In this document: in pieces, positions 15,349 to 25,576 of the stretch
Layout: each line of letters starts with the position of its first letter
Numbering within the stretch: the first letter of the stretch is position 1
DNA from: Phaeobacter sp. G2
GTDB lineage: Bacteria > Pseudomonadota > Alphaproteobacteria > Rhodobacterales > Rhodobacteraceae
Length of the DNA stretch: 64,000 bases
Direction: 5' to 3'
NCBI GenBank assembly: GCA_025163595.1
Contig: CP104100.1
Location: 1,860,001-1,924,000, forward strand
Program-made: the position numbers and the translations under genes
The notes under the pieces: model-generated
The model's input: only the letters and a program-made list of their open reading frames with translations
Database searches by the model: none
Told to the model about the DNA's origin: nothing

Positions 15349-16518
15349 ATGACTGAGATGGTCTATGGAGCGGTTCCTGTACCCACAGGTGAACCGATCC
15401 TTCCGAAATGGTGGCGGACGTTGGACAAATGGTCCATGTCCTGCATTCTGACGCTCTTTGTGCTGGGATTGCTTTTAGGCTTGGCGGCCTCGGTGCCTTT
15501 GGCCGAGCGCAACGGGTTTGACAATTTCCACTATGTGCAGCGGCAGGCCATCTATGGCGTCACGGCGCTGATGGCAATGATCCTGACCTCGATGATGTCG
15601 CCGCAATTGGTGCGGCGTTTGGCTGTTGTTGGCTTTGCCTGTGCCTTTCTGGCCCTGGCGCTGCTGCCCATTCTGGGGACAGACTTTGGCAAGGGGGCTG
15701 TGCGCTGGTATTCGTTGGGCTTTGCCTCGTTGCAGCCTTCTGAGTTTCTCAAGCCCGGTTTTGTTGTGGTTGCGGCCTGGATGATATCTTCCAGTCAGCA
15801 GATCAATGGACCACCCGGAACCTTGATCTCCTTTGGGATCTGTATGGCGGTGGTGATGATGTTGGTGTTGCAGCCTGATTTTGGCCAGGCCTGTCTGATC
15901 CTGTTTGGCTGGGGGGTGATGTATTTTGTCGCCGGTGCCCCGATGCTGCTGTTGGTCGGAATGGCCTGTGTTGTGGTGTTGGGCGGAGTTTTTGCCTATT
16001 CTAGCTCCGAGCATTTTGCCCGCCGTATCGACGGGTTCCTGAACCCCGAAATCGACCCCACCACCCAGATGGGCTATGCCACCAATGCGATCCGCGAAGG
16101 CGGGTTGTTTGGGGTTGGTGTCGGCGAGGGCCAGGTGAAATGGTCGCTGCCAGATGCCCATACGGATTTCATCGTGGCGGTCGCCGCCGAAGAATATGGC
16201 CTGATCCTGGTTTTGGTGCTGATTGGTTTGTACGCCATGGTCGTGGTGCGCTCCCTGTTTCGACTGATGCGCGAGCGCGATACCTTTATTCGGCTGGCGG
16301 GTACTGGTCTGGTTTGCATGTTTGGGGTGCAGGCGATGATCAATATGGGGGTGGCTGTGCGCCTGCTTCCAGCCAAAGGTATGACGCTGCCCTTTGTCAG
16401 CTACGGCGGGTCTTCGCTGATTGCCGGCGGGATCGCGTTGGGGATGCTCTTGTCTTTTACCCGCGCAAGGCCGCAGGGTGAGATCGCCGATTTCCTGCGT
16501 GGTCGCGGGCGCGGCTGA
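15349..16518 (+). CDS. ftsW: Septal peptidoglycan glycosyltransferase FtsW
   Basis: SEDS-family inner-membrane polymerase that makes septal glycan strands with FtsI. About ten hydrophobic spans from residue 35 on, preceded by a cytoplasmic N-terminus. Family signatures are seen near QPDFGQACLILFGWG, the large periplasmic loop (NAIREGGLFGVGVGEG, SLPDAHTDFIVAVAAEE) and the end (PFVSYGGSSLIAGGIALGMLL). 389 residues. The start ATG has only a weak GGCGG upstream, and a second in-frame ATG lies at 15358. It begins a new plus-strand run after the reversed flavoprotein gene. Confidence 0.96.
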   Translation: MTEMVYGAVPVPTGEPILPKWWRTLDKWSMSCILTLFVLGLLLGLAASVPLAERNGFDNFHYVQRQAIYGVTALMAMILTSMMSPQLVRRLAVVGFACAFLALALLPILGTDFGKGAVRWYSLGFASLQPSEFLKPGFVVVAAWMISSSQQINGPPGTLISFGICMAVVMMLVLQPDFGQACLILFGWGVMYFVAGAPMLLLVGMACVVVLGGVFAYSSSEHFARRIDGFLNPEIDPTTQMGYATNAIREGGLFGVGVGEGQVKWSLPDAHTDFIVAVAAEEYGLILVLVLIGLYAMVVVRSLFRLMRERDTFIRLAGTGLVCMFGVQAMINMGVAVRLLPAKGMTLPFVSYGGSSLIAGGIALGMLLSFTRARPQGEIADFLRGRGRG

Positions 16519-16587
16519 TCTCAGAGACCCAAAAGCACTGGCCCAGAAGCATTATGGGCCAGGCTCAAGCAAAGAAGCGCGATTGAT

Positions 16588-17682
16588 ATGACACAGAAAC
16601 TGCTCTTGATGGCGGCCGGTGGCACCGGTGGGCATATGTTTCCTGCCCAGGCCCTGGCTGAGGCGATGCTGCGCAGGGGGTGGCGGGTAAAGCTGTCGAC
16701 CGATGCGCGCGGCGCACGCTACACGGGCGGCTTTCCCCATACCACCGAAATCACGCAGGTATCCTCGGCCACTTTTGCCCGTGGCGGGCTGCTGGCCAAG
16801 GCCATGGTGGCCCCCAAGATTGCCGGAGGCATTTTGTCGATGGCCTGGCAGATGCGCCGCGATCGCCCGGATGCGGTGGTCGGCTTTGGTGGCTATCCGT
16901 CAATTCCGGCTCTGGGCGCGGCGACGCTGCTGAAACTTCCCCGGATGATCCACGAACAAAACGGCGTGCTGGGGCGGGTAAACCAGCTGTTTTCAACACG
17001 GGTGGCCGGGGTTGCATGTGGCACCTGGCCCACCGATCTGCCGGATACTGTGCCCCATGAACATGTGGGCAACCCTGTGCGCGCCGCGGTGATGGAGCGG
17101 GCAGGGGCCGGCTATATCGAGCCAGGCGCCTACCCGATGTCGATCCTGGTGATGGGCGGCAGTCAGGGTGCACGCATCCTGTCGGATGTGGTGCCTGCGG
17201 CCATTGCCGCGCTGCCGCAAGAGATCCGCCAATTTTTGCGCGTCTCGCATCAGGCCCGCGATGAGGACATGGAACGTGTCAGCACCTTTTACGCCGAACA
17301 GGGAATTTCAGCGGATGTACAGCCGTTCTTTAGTGACGTGCCTGCGCGCATGTCCGAAGCACAGCTGGTGATCTCGCGCGCCGGGGCCTCATCGGTGGCG
17401 GATATATCTGTGATTGGCCGCCCCGCCATTTTGGTGCCCTATGCGGCGGCGACCGGTGATCATCAAACCGCCAATGCCCGTGGGCTGGTGGATGCCGGTG
17501 GCGCTATTTTGATCCCCGAAAGCGCCCTTGACGCGCGGGCGCTGAGCGCGCAAATCGAGGCAGTTTTGAGCAACCCGCAGGCGGCGATGCAAATGTCGCT
17601 TGCAGCATTAAGCGCCGGTGTTCCCGATGCCACCGACAGATTGGTGGCTCTGGTCGAGCAACTGGCCGAGGAAGGAAAATGA
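16588..17682 (+). CDS. murG: UDP-GlcNAc:lipid I GlcNAc transferase MurG
   Basis: Peripheral membrane GT28 glycosyltransferase producing lipid II on the cytoplasmic face. N-terminal glycine loop [46 protein letters not shown], and the UDP-GlcNAc site ([20 protein letters not shown]). 364 residues. It ends in an ATGA overlap with murC. The preceding gap of about 70 bp after ftsW shows no terminator. Confidence 0.96.
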   Translation: MTQKLLLMAAGGTGGHMFPAQALAEAMLRRGWRVKLSTDARGARYTGGFPHTTEITQVSSATFARGGLLAKAMVAPKIAGGILSMAWQMRRDRPDAVVGFGGYPSIPALGAATLLKLPRMIHEQNGVLGRVNQLFSTRVAGVACGTWPTDLPDTVPHEHVGNPVRAAVMERAGAGYIEPGAYPMSILVMGGSQGARILSDVVPAAIAALPQEIRQFLRVSHQARDEDMERVSTFYAEQGISADVQPFFSDVPARMSEAQLVISRAGASSVADISVIGRPAILVPYAAATGDHQTANARGLVDAGGAILIPESALDARALSAQIEAVLSNPQAAMQMSLAALSAGVPDATDRLVALVEQLAEEGK

Positions 17683-19094
17683 TGACCCCAGCAACCAAAC
17701 TGCCCGGTGACGTTGGCCCCATCCATTTTGTTGGTATCGGTGGCATTGGCATGTCCGGTATTGCTGAGGTTCTATTGAACCTGGGCTATGTGGTGCAGGG
17801 CTCTGATCTGAAGGCCTCCAAGATTACCCAGCGGCTGGAAAAGCTGGGCGCCCTGGTTTTTGTCGGGCAAAAGGCGGAAAACCTGGCCGAGGCTGAGGTG
17901 GTGGTGATTTCCTCTGCCATCAAACCCGGCAACCCCGAGCTGGACGAGGCCCGCCGTCGTGGTCTGCCGGTGGTGCGCCGCGCCGAGATGTTGGCAGAGC
18001 TGATGCGGCTGAAATCCAATATCGCCATTGGCGGCACCCATGGCAAAACCACCACCACAACCATGATGGCCGAACTGATGGTGGCTGGCAAATTTGACCC
18101 CACCGTTGTCAATGGCGGCATCATCCACGCCTATGGGTCCAACGCCCGCATGGGGCAGGGCGAATGGATGGTGGTGGAAGCGGATGAAAGCGACGGCACC
18201 TTCAACCGTCTGCCCGCCACCATTGCTGTGGTCACCAATATCGACCCCGAACATATGGAACACTGGGGTGATTTTGACACCCTGCGCGATGGCTTTCATG
18301 AGTTTGTCTCCAATATCCCGTTTTACGGCGTGGCGGTTTGCTGCACCGATCACGCCGAGGTGCAGGCCCTGGTGGGCCGGATCACCGATCGCCGGGTTGT
18401 CACCTATGGGTTCAACGCCCAGGCCGATGTGCGGGCCACCAACCTGACCTATAAGGCGGGGGTGGCGCATTTTGACATTCATCTGCAGGCCGAGGGTCAG
18501 GTGATCGAAGGCTGTAGCCTGCCAATGCCAGGCGATCACAATGTCTCCAACGCGCTGTCAGCGGTGGCTGTGGCGCGGCATCTGGGCATGAACACCAGCG
18601 AAATCCGCGAGGCCCTGGCTGCCTTTGGCGGTGTCAATCGCCGCTTTACCAAGGTGGGCGAAGTGAATGGCGTCACCATCATTGATGACTATGGCCATCA
18701 CCCGGTCGAAATCGCAGCTGTGCTCCGGGCGGCGCGTCAGGCCATTGCCGATACGCCGGGCGCGCGGGTCATTGCGGTGCATCAGCCCCATCGCTATTCG
18801 CGCCTGTCGGATCTGTTTGAGGATTTCTGCGCCTGTTTCAACGAAGCAGACGTGGTTGCCATCGCCGAGGTCTTTGCCGCGGGTGAAGATCCAATCCCCG
18901 GCGCCAGCCGCGATGATCTGGTTGCCGGCATGATCCGCCACGGCCACCGTCACGCCCGTGCCTTGCTGGATGAGGACGATCTGGAACGGCTGGTGCGCGA
19001 ACAGGCCCGCCCCGGCGATATGGTGGTTTGCCTGGGGGCCGGGACGATCAGCACCTGGGCCAATGGTCTGCCTGAGCGATTGAGCCGCAGCTGA
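17679..19094 (+). CDS. murC: UDP-MurNAc:L-Ala ligase MurC
   Basis: First amino-acid-adding enzyme of the stem peptide. Rossmann start [20 protein letters not shown] loop [27 protein letters not shown], and a [10 protein letters not shown] segment in the C-terminal domain. 471 residues. Start ATG overlaps murG by 4 bp. An APC-type permease gene follows after 30 bp. Confidence 0.97.
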   Translation: MMTPATKLPGDVGPIHFVGIGGIGMSGIAEVLLNLGYVVQGSDLKASKITQRLEKLGALVFVGQKAENLAEAEVVVISSAIKPGNPELDEARRRGLPVVRRAEMLAELMRLKSNIAIGGTHGKTTTTTMMAELMVAGKFDPTVVNGGIIHAYGSNARMGQGEWMVVEADESDGTFNRLPATIAVVTNIDPEHMEHWGDFDTLRDGFHEFVSNIPFYGVAVCCTDHAEVQALVGRITDRRVVTYGFNAQADVRATNLTYKAGVAHFDIHLQAEGQVIEGCSLPMPGDHNVSNALSAVAVARHLGMNTSEIREALAAFGGVNRRFTKVGEVNGVTIIDDYGHHPVEIAAVLRAARQAIADTPGARVIAVHQPHRYSRLSDLFEDFCACFNEADVVAIAEVFAAGEDPIPGASRDDLVAGMIRHGHRHARALLDEDDLERLVREQARPGDMVVCLGAGTISTWANGLPERLSRS

Positions 19095-19124
19095 TGTCTG
19101 TCTAACCCCAAAAGGATCCGCCAA

Positions 19125-20336
19125 ATGAGCCAGCAGCTGAAGCGCCGTATCGGACTAGGTCTTTTGACTGCCTATGGTATCGGCGTCATGGTGGGGGCGG
19201 GGATCTATGTATTGGTGGGGGCAGTGGCTGCCGAGGCCGGGGTGCTGGCGCCGCTGGCCTTTTTGCTTGCCGGGCTGATCGCGGCGCCAACGGCGCTGTC
19301 TTATGCTGAATTCTCCTCTCGCCTGCCCGAGGCCGCAGGCGAGGCCGCCTATGTCGGCCAGGGGTTCAACTCCAAGTTCTTTGCTATCTTTGTCGGGCTG
19401 GCGGTGGTGGTTGCCGGCACGGTGTCAGCCGGGGCTGTCCTGCGCGGCGGGGCTGGCTATTTTGCTGCTGCCACCGGGATAGATGCTGAGCTTGCCATCA
19501 TTGGCATGGGGGTGGCCCTGGTTCTGGTCGCCATTATCGGTGTGCTGGAAAGCTTTGCGCTTGTGGCGGTCTTTACGCTGATCGAGGTGCTGGGCCTGGC
19601 CCTGGTGGTTTGGGCTGGGTTTTCCACCTCGGCCAGCCCCGACTGGAACGCGGCCTTGCCGCTGGCCGAGATGATCACGACGCCGGGACTGGCCACAGGG
19701 ATTGCCTTTGGTGCGGTTTTGGCTTTCTTTGCCTTTATTGGCTTTGAAGACATTGTAAACATGGCAGAAGAGGTGCGAAATCCAACCCGCATTCTGCCCC
19801 AGGCTATTGTCATTTCCCTGGCTGTAACCTCGGTGATCTACGCACTGGTCTGTTGGGCCGCGGTTCGAACGGTGCCGCTGGACGCGCTGGCAAGCTCCGA
19901 TAGCCCGCTGGCGCTGGTCTGGCAGCAGTCGCAGGGTGGCAATGCACGGTTCTTATCGGCGATTGCGGTCTTTGCGGCGCTCAATGGTGTGCTGGCCCAG
20001 ATCGTCATGGCCTCGCGGGTGCTATACGGATTGGGAGGCAGGACCACCTGGCTGGCGGCGTTTCGTCATGCGCATCCGCGTTTTGGCACCCCGGTGCGCG
20101 CCACCGTACTGATTGGTTTGGCGGTTCTTGTCGCTGCCTATTGGCTACCGGTTGCGCAGCTGGCGAGTGTTACATCCGCCACGCTTTTGTCTGTTTTTGT
20201 GCTGGTGAACCTGGCCCTGATCCTGCAAAAACGCCGCCAGCCAGAGGCGCCTTTTCAGGTGCCCTTTGCAGTTCCTGTGGTGGGTCTGATCCTATCGCTA
20301 CTGGCGCTGGCCACCGCAGTAGGCGGGTGGATGTGA
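19125..20336 (+). CDS. APC-superfamily amino acid permease
   Basis: Predicted inner-membrane transporter, 403 residues, with about eleven hydrophobic segments. The N-terminal signature GIGVMVGAGIYVLVGAVAAEAG is typical of APC carriers (unwound first helix, GxG motif). EFSSRLPEAAGEAAYVGQGF and FFAFIGFEDIVNMAEEVRNP are the usual second and sixth-helix regions. Substrate cannot be told from sequence. It sits between murC and murB, not a standard dcw position, and overlaps the next gene by 4 bp, so it is co-transcribed at least with the small genes that follow. Confidence 0.85.
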   Translation: MSQQLKRRIGLGLLTAYGIGVMVGAGIYVLVGAVAAEAGVLAPLAFLLAGLIAAPTALSYAEFSSRLPEAAGEAAYVGQGFNSKFFAIFVGLAVVVAGTVSAGAVLRGGAGYFAAATGIDAELAIIGMGVALVLVAIIGVLESFALVAVFTLIEVLGLALVVWAGFSTSASPDWNAALPLAEMITTPGLATGIAFGAVLAFFAFIGFEDIVNMAEEVRNPTRILPQAIVISLAVTSVIYALVCWAAVRTVPLDALASSDSPLALVWQQSQGGNARFLSAIAVFAALNGVLAQIVMASRVLYGLGGRTTWLAAFRHAHPRFGTPVRATVLIGLAVLVAAYWLPVAQLASVTSATLLSVFVLVNLALILQKRRQPEAPFQVPFAVPVVGLILSLLALATAVGGWM

Positions 20337-20578
20337 GCCTGATCGCCGCCATCCTTTGGGTTCTGGCCACCACAGCCGTGGCCATGCTGCCGGTTGAGCG
20401 GCATTTTGTGCCGGGGCGCATCCTGTTGTTTATTGCTCCGTTTCTGCTGGTCTGGATGGCATTTGAGCTGGGCTGGATTGCAGTGGTGTTTGGGCTGTTT
20501 GCTGTAGGATCGATGTACCGTCGTCCAATCAAATACTACTGGACCAAATGGCGCCAGCCGACGGAGGGGCCGCAATGA
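20333..20578 (+). CDS. DUF2484 family small membrane protein (first copy)
   Basis: 81 residues, three hydrophobic stretches (about residues 2-18, 26-45, 47-57) and the tail SMYRRPIKYYWTKW. The alternating hydrophobic pattern and the RRP motif fit DUF2484, a family I know from Rhodobacterales dcw clusters. Start GTG at 20333 lies in a GTGA overlap with the permease stop, and the stop lies in an ATGA overlap with the next gene. Function unknown. The location between murC and murB suggests an envelope role, but that is inference. Confidence 0.75.
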   Translation: MSLIAAILWVLATTAVAMLPVERHFVPGRILLFIAPFLLVWMAFELGWIAVVFGLFAVGSMYRRPIKYYWTKWRQPTEGPQ

Positions 20579-20844
20579 CCCTCTCGCTAACCCTGGCCGC
20601 TGTCTGGGCGCTGCTGGCCAATCTTCTTGCGATGGTCCCCAGTAAGGACAAACACTGGCGGCGCGCCTATATCTTGATTGCAATTGGCATCCCACTGCTG
20701 GGCTATGTGGTTTACGAGAACGGCCCCTGGTGGGGGCTGGCGGTGCTTTGCGCTGCCATGAGCGTGCTGCGCTGGCCGTTGATCTATCTAGGGCGCTGGC
20801 TGCGCAGGGGAGGCGCTTCGACCTCTGGTGATGAGGAGAGCTAG
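20575..20844 (+). CDS. DUF2484-like small membrane protein (second copy)
   Basis: 89 residues with three hydrophobic stretches, resembling the preceding protein in layout (start SLTLAAVWALLANLLAMVP, end SVLRWPLIYLGRWLRR), so probably a paralogue by duplication. Start ATG overlaps the previous stop. The C-terminus is short and polar (GGASTSGDEES). Function unknown. The tandem, coupled arrangement suggests the two proteins are made in equal amounts and may pair in the membrane. Confidence 0.7.
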   Translation: MTLSLTLAAVWALLANLLAMVPSKDKHWRRAYILIAIGIPLLGYVVYENGPWWGLAVLCAAMSVLRWPLIYLGRWLRRGGASTSGDEES

Positions 20845-20848
20845 CCAG

Positions 20849-21151
20849 ATGTTTTGGGTTGGGTTGGCCGTGGTGGTCGGAGCGGTGTTTGGACTAACCG
20901 GAAAGGCCCGCTGGTTCATCACTCTCTTCACCGGTATAACTATTTTAGTCGGGGGGCTTTGGCTCTACGATTATTATACTGTGGTTATCCCAAACATGGA
21001 ACAAGCAGGCAGCGATGACGGGACCAGAATTGGCTTTGCCTTTGCGAGTGCTTTGCTTTTGGTCACTTGGCTTGCAACTTTGCTCGCCTTCTGCTTTTGG
21101 CTGATGATCAATACTTTTTACGCTGGATGGACTGGCCCTGAACATGTCTGA
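20849..21151 (+). CDS. Small membrane protein, unknown
   Basis: 100 residues. Three hydrophobic segments (about residues 2-15, 21-39, 64-90), no recognised domain. Start ATG at 20849 is preferred because AGGAG (20834-20838) lies about 10 nt upstream; an in-frame ATG at 20828 would overlap the previous gene. The last 8 bp overlap murB, so translation of murB probably depends on it. The sequence is less GC-rich than its neighbours. Confidence 0.6.
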   Translation: MFWVGLAVVVGAVFGLTGKARWFITLFTGITILVGGLWLYDYYTVVIPNMEQAGSDDGTRIGFAFASALLLVTWLATLLAFCFWLMINTFYAGWTGPEHV

Positions 21152-22094
21152 ATTTGATCTTGCAAATTTGCCATCGGTACGTGGCAAGCTGACCCCAAAT
21201 CGCGCCCTGTCTGATCTGACCTGGCTGCGCGTCGGTGGTGCGGCTGACTATCTGTTCCAGCCAGTGGATGTTGACGACTTGCAGAACTTCCTGGCGCAAT
21301 TGCCCGCTGACATTGCCGTTTTTCCCATGGGCGTAGGCTCTAACCTCATTGTGCGCGATGGGGGCTTGCGGGCTGTGGTGATCCGCTTGGGGCGCGGCTT
21401 TAACGGGATCGAGATTGAGGGCGATCTGGTCACCGCAGGGGCAGCGGCGCTGGATGCCCATGTGGCGCGAAAAGCCGCTGACGCAGGCCTGGACCTGACC
21501 TTTTTGCGCACCATTCCCGGCTCTATTGGTGGCGCGGTGCGAATGAATGCCGGTTGCTATGGCTCTTATGTGGCGGATCATTTTGTCTCAGCTCAGATCG
21601 TCACCCGGCAAGGAGAGCTGCGCGTGATCACGGCGCAGGAGCTCGCGTTCCAGTATCGCCAGACTGAGCTGCCAGAAGGCGCGGTGCTGATTTCGGCCAC
21701 ATTGCGTGCCGAGGCTGCGGATCCAGACGCCCTGCATGACCGGATGAAAGCCCAGCTGCAAAAGCGCGATGACACCCAGCCCACCAAGGACCGCTCTGCC
21801 GGGTCGACCTTTCGCAATCCGGCCGGGTTTTCCTCGACCGGCCGCGCGGATGATGTGCAGGATCTGAAGGCCTGGAAGGTGATTGATGACGCCGGGATGC
21901 GCGGTGCCCAGCTGGGCGGTGCACAAATGAGCGAGAAACACTCGAACTTTATGATCAACACGGGTGGCGCAACTGCCGCAGATCTGGAGACTTTGGGCGA
22001 AGATGTCAGAAAAAAGGTTTACGCCAATTCCGGCATAACGCTAGAATGGGAAATCATGAGGGTCGGAGAACCCCTGTTAGAGCAGCAAGAATAA
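21144..22094 (+). CDS. murB: UDP-N-acetylenolpyruvoylglucosamine reductase MurB
   Basis: FAD enzyme that reduces UDP-GlcNAc-enolpyruvate to UDP-MurNAc with NADPH. N-terminal FAD-binding part ([45 protein letters not shown]) and the catalytic serine in [11 protein letters not shown]. The C-terminal helix region has [14 protein letters not shown] and a glutamate near the end. 316 residues, type II length. It overlaps the preceding small gene by 8 bp. A long gap without an obvious terminator follows. Confidence 0.96.
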   Translation: MSEFDLANLPSVRGKLTPNRALSDLTWLRVGGAADYLFQPVDVDDLQNFLAQLPADIAVFPMGVGSNLIVRDGGLRAVVIRLGRGFNGIEIEGDLVTAGAAALDAHVARKAADAGLDLTFLRTIPGSIGGAVRMNAGCYGSYVADHFVSAQIVTRQGELRVITAQELAFQYRQTELPEGAVLISATLRAEAADPDALHDRMKAQLQKRDDTQPTKDRSAGSTFRNPAGFSSTGRADDVQDLKAWKVIDDAGMRGAQLGGAQMSEKHSNFMINTGGATAADLETLGEDVRKKVYANSGITLEWEIMRVGEPLLEQQE

Positions 22095-22441
22095 CGTCGG
22101 AACATTCAAAACACGCAACCTTTTCAAATCTTTATAGGTTTGCTTGGGGGATGTTTTTGCCGTTTGGGCGTGACAGCAGGCAGGCACGATCTTAAACATG
22201 GTAAAGGCGCTATTAATAACCCGGTAAGATTTGCGGCGTTATGATGGCACAGGGCTCCTGTTTAGGGGGCGAATTTCCGCCGGATGGCCTTAGGCAGTCA
22301 TTTGGTGGGCAGGATCTTGGATCTTGCAACTGTTAGGGGCCTCAGGCCCCGGAATACGGGCAACGACCCGAAAATAATGCGGGTCCGTTTTAGGGCTCCA
22401 ATAACCAAGGGCGCAAAGCCCGATAATTTTGAGGCGCTATC
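22095..22441 (+). other. Non-coding leader upstream of ddl
   Basis: 347 bp between murB and ddl. A stem GGGGCC 22336-22341 / GGCCCC 22345-22350 with TCA loop lies about 90 nt before ddl. The sequence around 22190-22240 is AT-rich and promoter-like but without a clean consensus. An open frame crosses this gap and runs into ddl out of phase, but it shows no protein-like composition. Confidence 0.4.
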
Positions 22442-23362
22442 GTGGGTGAGTCGAGCAGAGCACTCCCGAAAGTGGCGGTACTATTGGGCGGGCCCTCAGC
22501 AGAACGTGAGGTGTCTTTGTCCAGTGGGCGTGAATGCGCAGCCGCACTACGGGGCGAAGGATATGATGTGGTAGAACTGGACGCCGGTCCGGACCTTTAC
22601 GCACAGCTTTTGACTGCCAGACCAGATGTGGTTTTTAACGCCCTGCATGGCCGCTGGGGTGAAGATGGCTGTGTGCAGGGCCTGCTGGAATGGATGGGGC
22701 TGCCCTATACGCATTCGGGTGTTCTGGCCTCGGCGCTGGCGATGGATAAACAGCGCAGCAAGATGGTGTTCCATGAGGCTGGCCTGCCAATCATGAAAAG
22801 CGGCCTTTTTGCCAAAGCGGAGGTGATGGCCGATCATGTGATGGCACCGCCCTATGTGGTAAAGCCCAACAACGAAGGCTCCAGTGTTGGGATCTATCTG
22901 GTGCATGAAGCCGCCAATGGCCCGCCAGCCCTGTCCCCTGACATGCCGGATGAAGTCCTGGTTGAGGCCTTTGCCCCGGGGCGGGAGCTCAGCGTTTCGG
23001 TGCTGGGGGATCGCGCGCTTGAGGTGACCGATATTCTGACAGATGGCTGGTATGACTATGACGCCAAATACAAACCCGGCGGGTCGCGCCATGTGATTCC
23101 GGCGGATATTCCGGCGGATATTCGTGACCTCTGTCTTGATTACGCGCTGCGCGCCCATCGCGCCCTGGGCTGCCGGGGATTGAGCCGCACTGATATTCGC
23201 TGGGACGAGTCCAAAGGCGCGGCGGGTTTGATCCTGTTGGAAACCAACAACCAGCCCGGTATGACGCCGACCTCGCTGGCGCCGGAACAGGCGGCCCATT
23301 GTGGCCTGGACTTTGGTGCGCTCTGCGCATGGTTGGTAAAGGACGCCTCATGCGGACGCTAA
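22442..23362 (+). CDS. ddl: D-alanine:D-alanine ligase
   Basis: ATP-grasp ligase making the D-Ala-D-Ala dipeptide for MurF; cytosolic. N-terminal [20 protein letters not shown], then [46 protein letters not shown] and the C-terminal [13 protein letters not shown]. 306 residues. Start GTG at 22442 is supported by GAGG 7 nt upstream and by a few residues before the conserved VAVL strand. Its 3' end overlaps the start chosen for ftsQ by 13 bp. Confidence 0.95.
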   Translation: MGESSRALPKVAVLLGGPSAEREVSLSSGRECAAALRGEGYDVVELDAGPDLYAQLLTARPDVVFNALHGRWGEDGCVQGLLEWMGLPYTHSGVLASALAMDKQRSKMVFHEAGLPIMKSGLFAKAEVMADHVMAPPYVVKPNNEGSSVGIYLVHEAANGPPALSPDMPDEVLVEAFAPGRELSVSVLGDRALEVTDILTDGWYDYDAKYKPGGSRHVIPADIPADIRDLCLDYALRAHRALGCRGLSRTDIRWDESKGAAGLILLETNNQPGMTPTSLAPEQAAHCGLDFGALCAWLVKDASCGR

Positions 23363-24240
23363 AGGATCGCATCACCCGCAAAGCCAGTCAGGCTGACCCG
23401 GCGCCATCGCGGCTGAAGTATCGGCTGCAACGCTGGATGTTGACCCCCGGCATTCGCTTTGGGTTGAAATTTGGCGTGCCTCTGTGCTTGCTTCTGGCTG
23501 CCACCGGGGCTTTCCTTGCGGATCAGGAGCGGCGCGATATGGTGCATGACAGCCTGTTGTCGCTGCGTGCTGCCATCGAAGAGCGCCCCGAATTCATGGT
23601 CAATGTCATGGCTGTTGATGGGGCGGGGGCCTCTGTGGCGCAGGATGTGCGCGAAGTGCTGCCGCTGGATTTCCCGGTGAGCTCCTTTGATCTGGACCTG
23701 GCGCAGATCCGGAGTGAGATCGAAAGCCTGGCACCGGTAAAGGCGGTGAATGTACGCATTCGCCCCGGTGGGATTTTGCAAATCGACATCGAAGAACGCA
23801 GCCCGGCGATGATCTGGCGCAACCGCGAAGGCCTGGCGCTGCTGGATAAGACCGGCGCGCATGTGGCCGAGTTGGGGCGGCGGGCGATGCACCCGGAGCT
23901 GCCGTTGATCGCGGGGAAATCCGCGGATCTCATGGCGGACGAAGCCTTGGAATTGTTTGCCACCGCGCGGCCGCTTGGCGGGCGTTTGCGCGGATTGGTA
24001 CGGATAGGAGAGCGCCGCTGGGATGTGGTGCTGGACCGCGGCCAGCGGATCATGTTGCCGCAGGATAATCCAGTGCAGGCGCTGGAGCGGGTGATCGTGG
24101 TGAGCGAAGTACAGGACCTGCTGGAGCGCGATGTCGCGGTGGTGGATATGCGAATTGCGGCGCGGCCGACGGTTCGAATGACGGAGAATGCAGTGGAAAA
24201 CTGGTGGCGCATCAGAGAAATGAACGAGGGTGGGTTGTAA
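23350..24240 (+). CDS. ftsQ: Cell division protein FtsQ
   Basis: Bitopic inner-membrane divisome protein that links FtsL/FtsB to early components. Basic cytoplasmic N-terminus (about 35 residues), one membrane span (about residues 40-57, [18 protein letters not shown]), a periplasmic POTRA-like domain (about residues 85-150, with [21 protein letters not shown]) and the beta domain. 296 residues. ATG at 23350 has AAAGGA 7 nt upstream; a longer frame from 23299 is possible but lacks this. The ftsA start follows the stop by 1 bp. Confidence 0.92.
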   Translation: MRTLKDRITRKASQADPAPSRLKYRLQRWMLTPGIRFGLKFGVPLCLLLAATGAFLADQERRDMVHDSLLSLRAAIEERPEFMVNVMAVDGAGASVAQDVREVLPLDFPVSSFDLDLAQIRSEIESLAPVKAVNVRIRPGGILQIDIEERSPAMIWRNREGLALLDKTGAHVAELGRRAMHPELPLIAGKSADLMADEALELFATARPLGGRLRGLVRIGERRWDVVLDRGQRIMLPQDNPVQALERVIVVSEVQDLLERDVAVVDMRIAARPTVRMTENAVENWWRIREMNEGGL

Positions 24241-24241
24241 G

Positions 24242-25576
24242 ATGACGGATCTTTATCAGTCCCAGCGTGCAATGCGGCAGATGCGCCGTCAGGCGATGCA
24301 GCGTGGGGTCGTGGCCATTCTGGATATTGGCAGTTCAAAAATTGCCTGTCTGGTGTTGCGCTTTGATGGCTCCGGTCGGCTCAGCGAGGATAATTCCATT
24401 GGCTCTTTAGCGGGACAATCCGGGTTTCGGGTGATTGGCGCGGCCACCACCCGGTCGCGCGGGGTGCAGTTTGGCGAAATCACCGCCATGCAAGAGACCG
24501 AGCGCGCCATTCGCACCGCAGTGCAGGCGGCGCAAAAGATGGCCGGGGTGCGGGTCGATCATGTGATTGCCAGTTTTTCCGGCGCCAATCCGCGCTCATA
24601 TGGGTTGGATGCCCGGTTGGAGCTGGACGGTCAGGAAGTCTCTGAATCCGAGATTGCCCAGGTGCTCGCCGCCTGTGAGGTTCCGGAATACGGCCCTGGA
24701 CGTGAGGTACTGCATGCGCAACCGGTGAACTTTGCCCTTGATAATCGTTCGGGGCTTGCGGATCCACGCGGCCAGCTGGGGCAAACGCTGGCGGTGGATA
24801 TGCATATGCTGACGGTGGACACCGGCACGGTGCAGAACCTGGTGCGCTGTATCCAGCGCTGCGATCTGGAACTTGCCGGGATTGCCTCCTCTGCCTATGC
24901 TTCGGGCTACGCGGCACTGGTCGAAGACGAGCAAGAGCTGGGCGCTGCCTGTATCGACATGGGCGGCGGCTCTACCTCGATTTCGGTCTTTATGAAAAAG
25001 CATATGATCTATGCCGATGCGGTGCGTATGGGCGGCGATCACATCACCAGCGATATTTCCATGGGGCTGGGCGTTCCGATGGCCAATGCGGAACGGATCA
25101 AAACCTTCTGTGGGGGCGTCCATGCCACCGGCGTCGATGACCGGGACATGATCGACATTGGCGGCGACACGGGCGACTGGGAACATGACCGGCGCACTGT
25201 TAGCCGCGCGGAACTGATTGGCATTATGCGCCCCCGGGTGGAGGAAATCCTCGAAGAGGTGCGCGCGCGGCTCGATGCCGCCGGATTCGAATACCTTCCA
25301 AGCCAGCAGATCGTTCTCACCGGCGGCTCCAGTCAGATCCTGGGGCTCGACGGTTTGGCCACGCGCATCCTGGGGCAACAGGTTCGCCTGGGTCGGCCTT
25401 TGCGGGTCCACGGCCTGCCGCAGTCCGCCACCGGACCGGGGTTTGCCTCTGCCGTTGGGTTGAGCCTGTTTGCCGCCCACCCGCAGGATGAGTGGTGGGA
25501 TTTTGAAACCCCTGTTGACCGCTATCCGGCCCGCTCCATCAGCCGGGCGGTGCGTTGGTTCCGGGACAACTGGTAA
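24242..25576 (+). CDS. ftsA: Cell division protein FtsA
   Basis: Actin-like ATPase that ties FtsZ to the membrane. Phosphate-1 motif VAILDIGSSKIACLVL, SHS2/1C-type insertion, phosphate-2 (AACIDMGGGSTSISVF), adenosine motif (IVLTGGSSQILGL), and a C-terminal stretch ARSISRAVRWFRDNW that looks like the amphipathic membrane-targeting helix. 444 residues. ATG at 24242 has GAGGGTGG upstream inside the ftsQ end. A 375 bp gap follows before ftsZ. Confidence 0.96.
   Translation: MTDLYQSQRAMRQMRRQAMQRGVVAILDIGSSKIACLVLRFDGSGRLSEDNSIGSLAGQSGFRVIGAATTRSRGVQFGEITAMQETERAIRTAVQAAQKMAGVRVDHVIASFSGANPRSYGLDARLELDGQEVSESEIAQVLAACEVPEYGPGREVLHAQPVNFALDNRSGLADPRGQLGQTLAVDMHMLTVDTGTVQNLVRCIQRCDLELAGIASSAYASGYAALVEDEQELGAACIDMGGGSTSISVFMKKHMIYADAVRMGGDHITSDISMGLGVPMANAERIKTFCGGVHATGVDDRDMIDIGGDTGDWEHDRRTVSRAELIGIMRPRVEEILEEVRARLDAAGFEYLPSQQIVLTGGSSQILGLDGLATRILGQQVRLGRPLRVHGLPQSATGPGFASAVGLSLFAAHPQDEWWDFETPVDRYPARSISRAVRWFRDNW

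Noticed and set aside
22284..22574. 96-codon frame upstream of and into ddl
   Set aside because: Runs out of phase into the ddl coding region and has no RBS; the leader is more likely non-coding.
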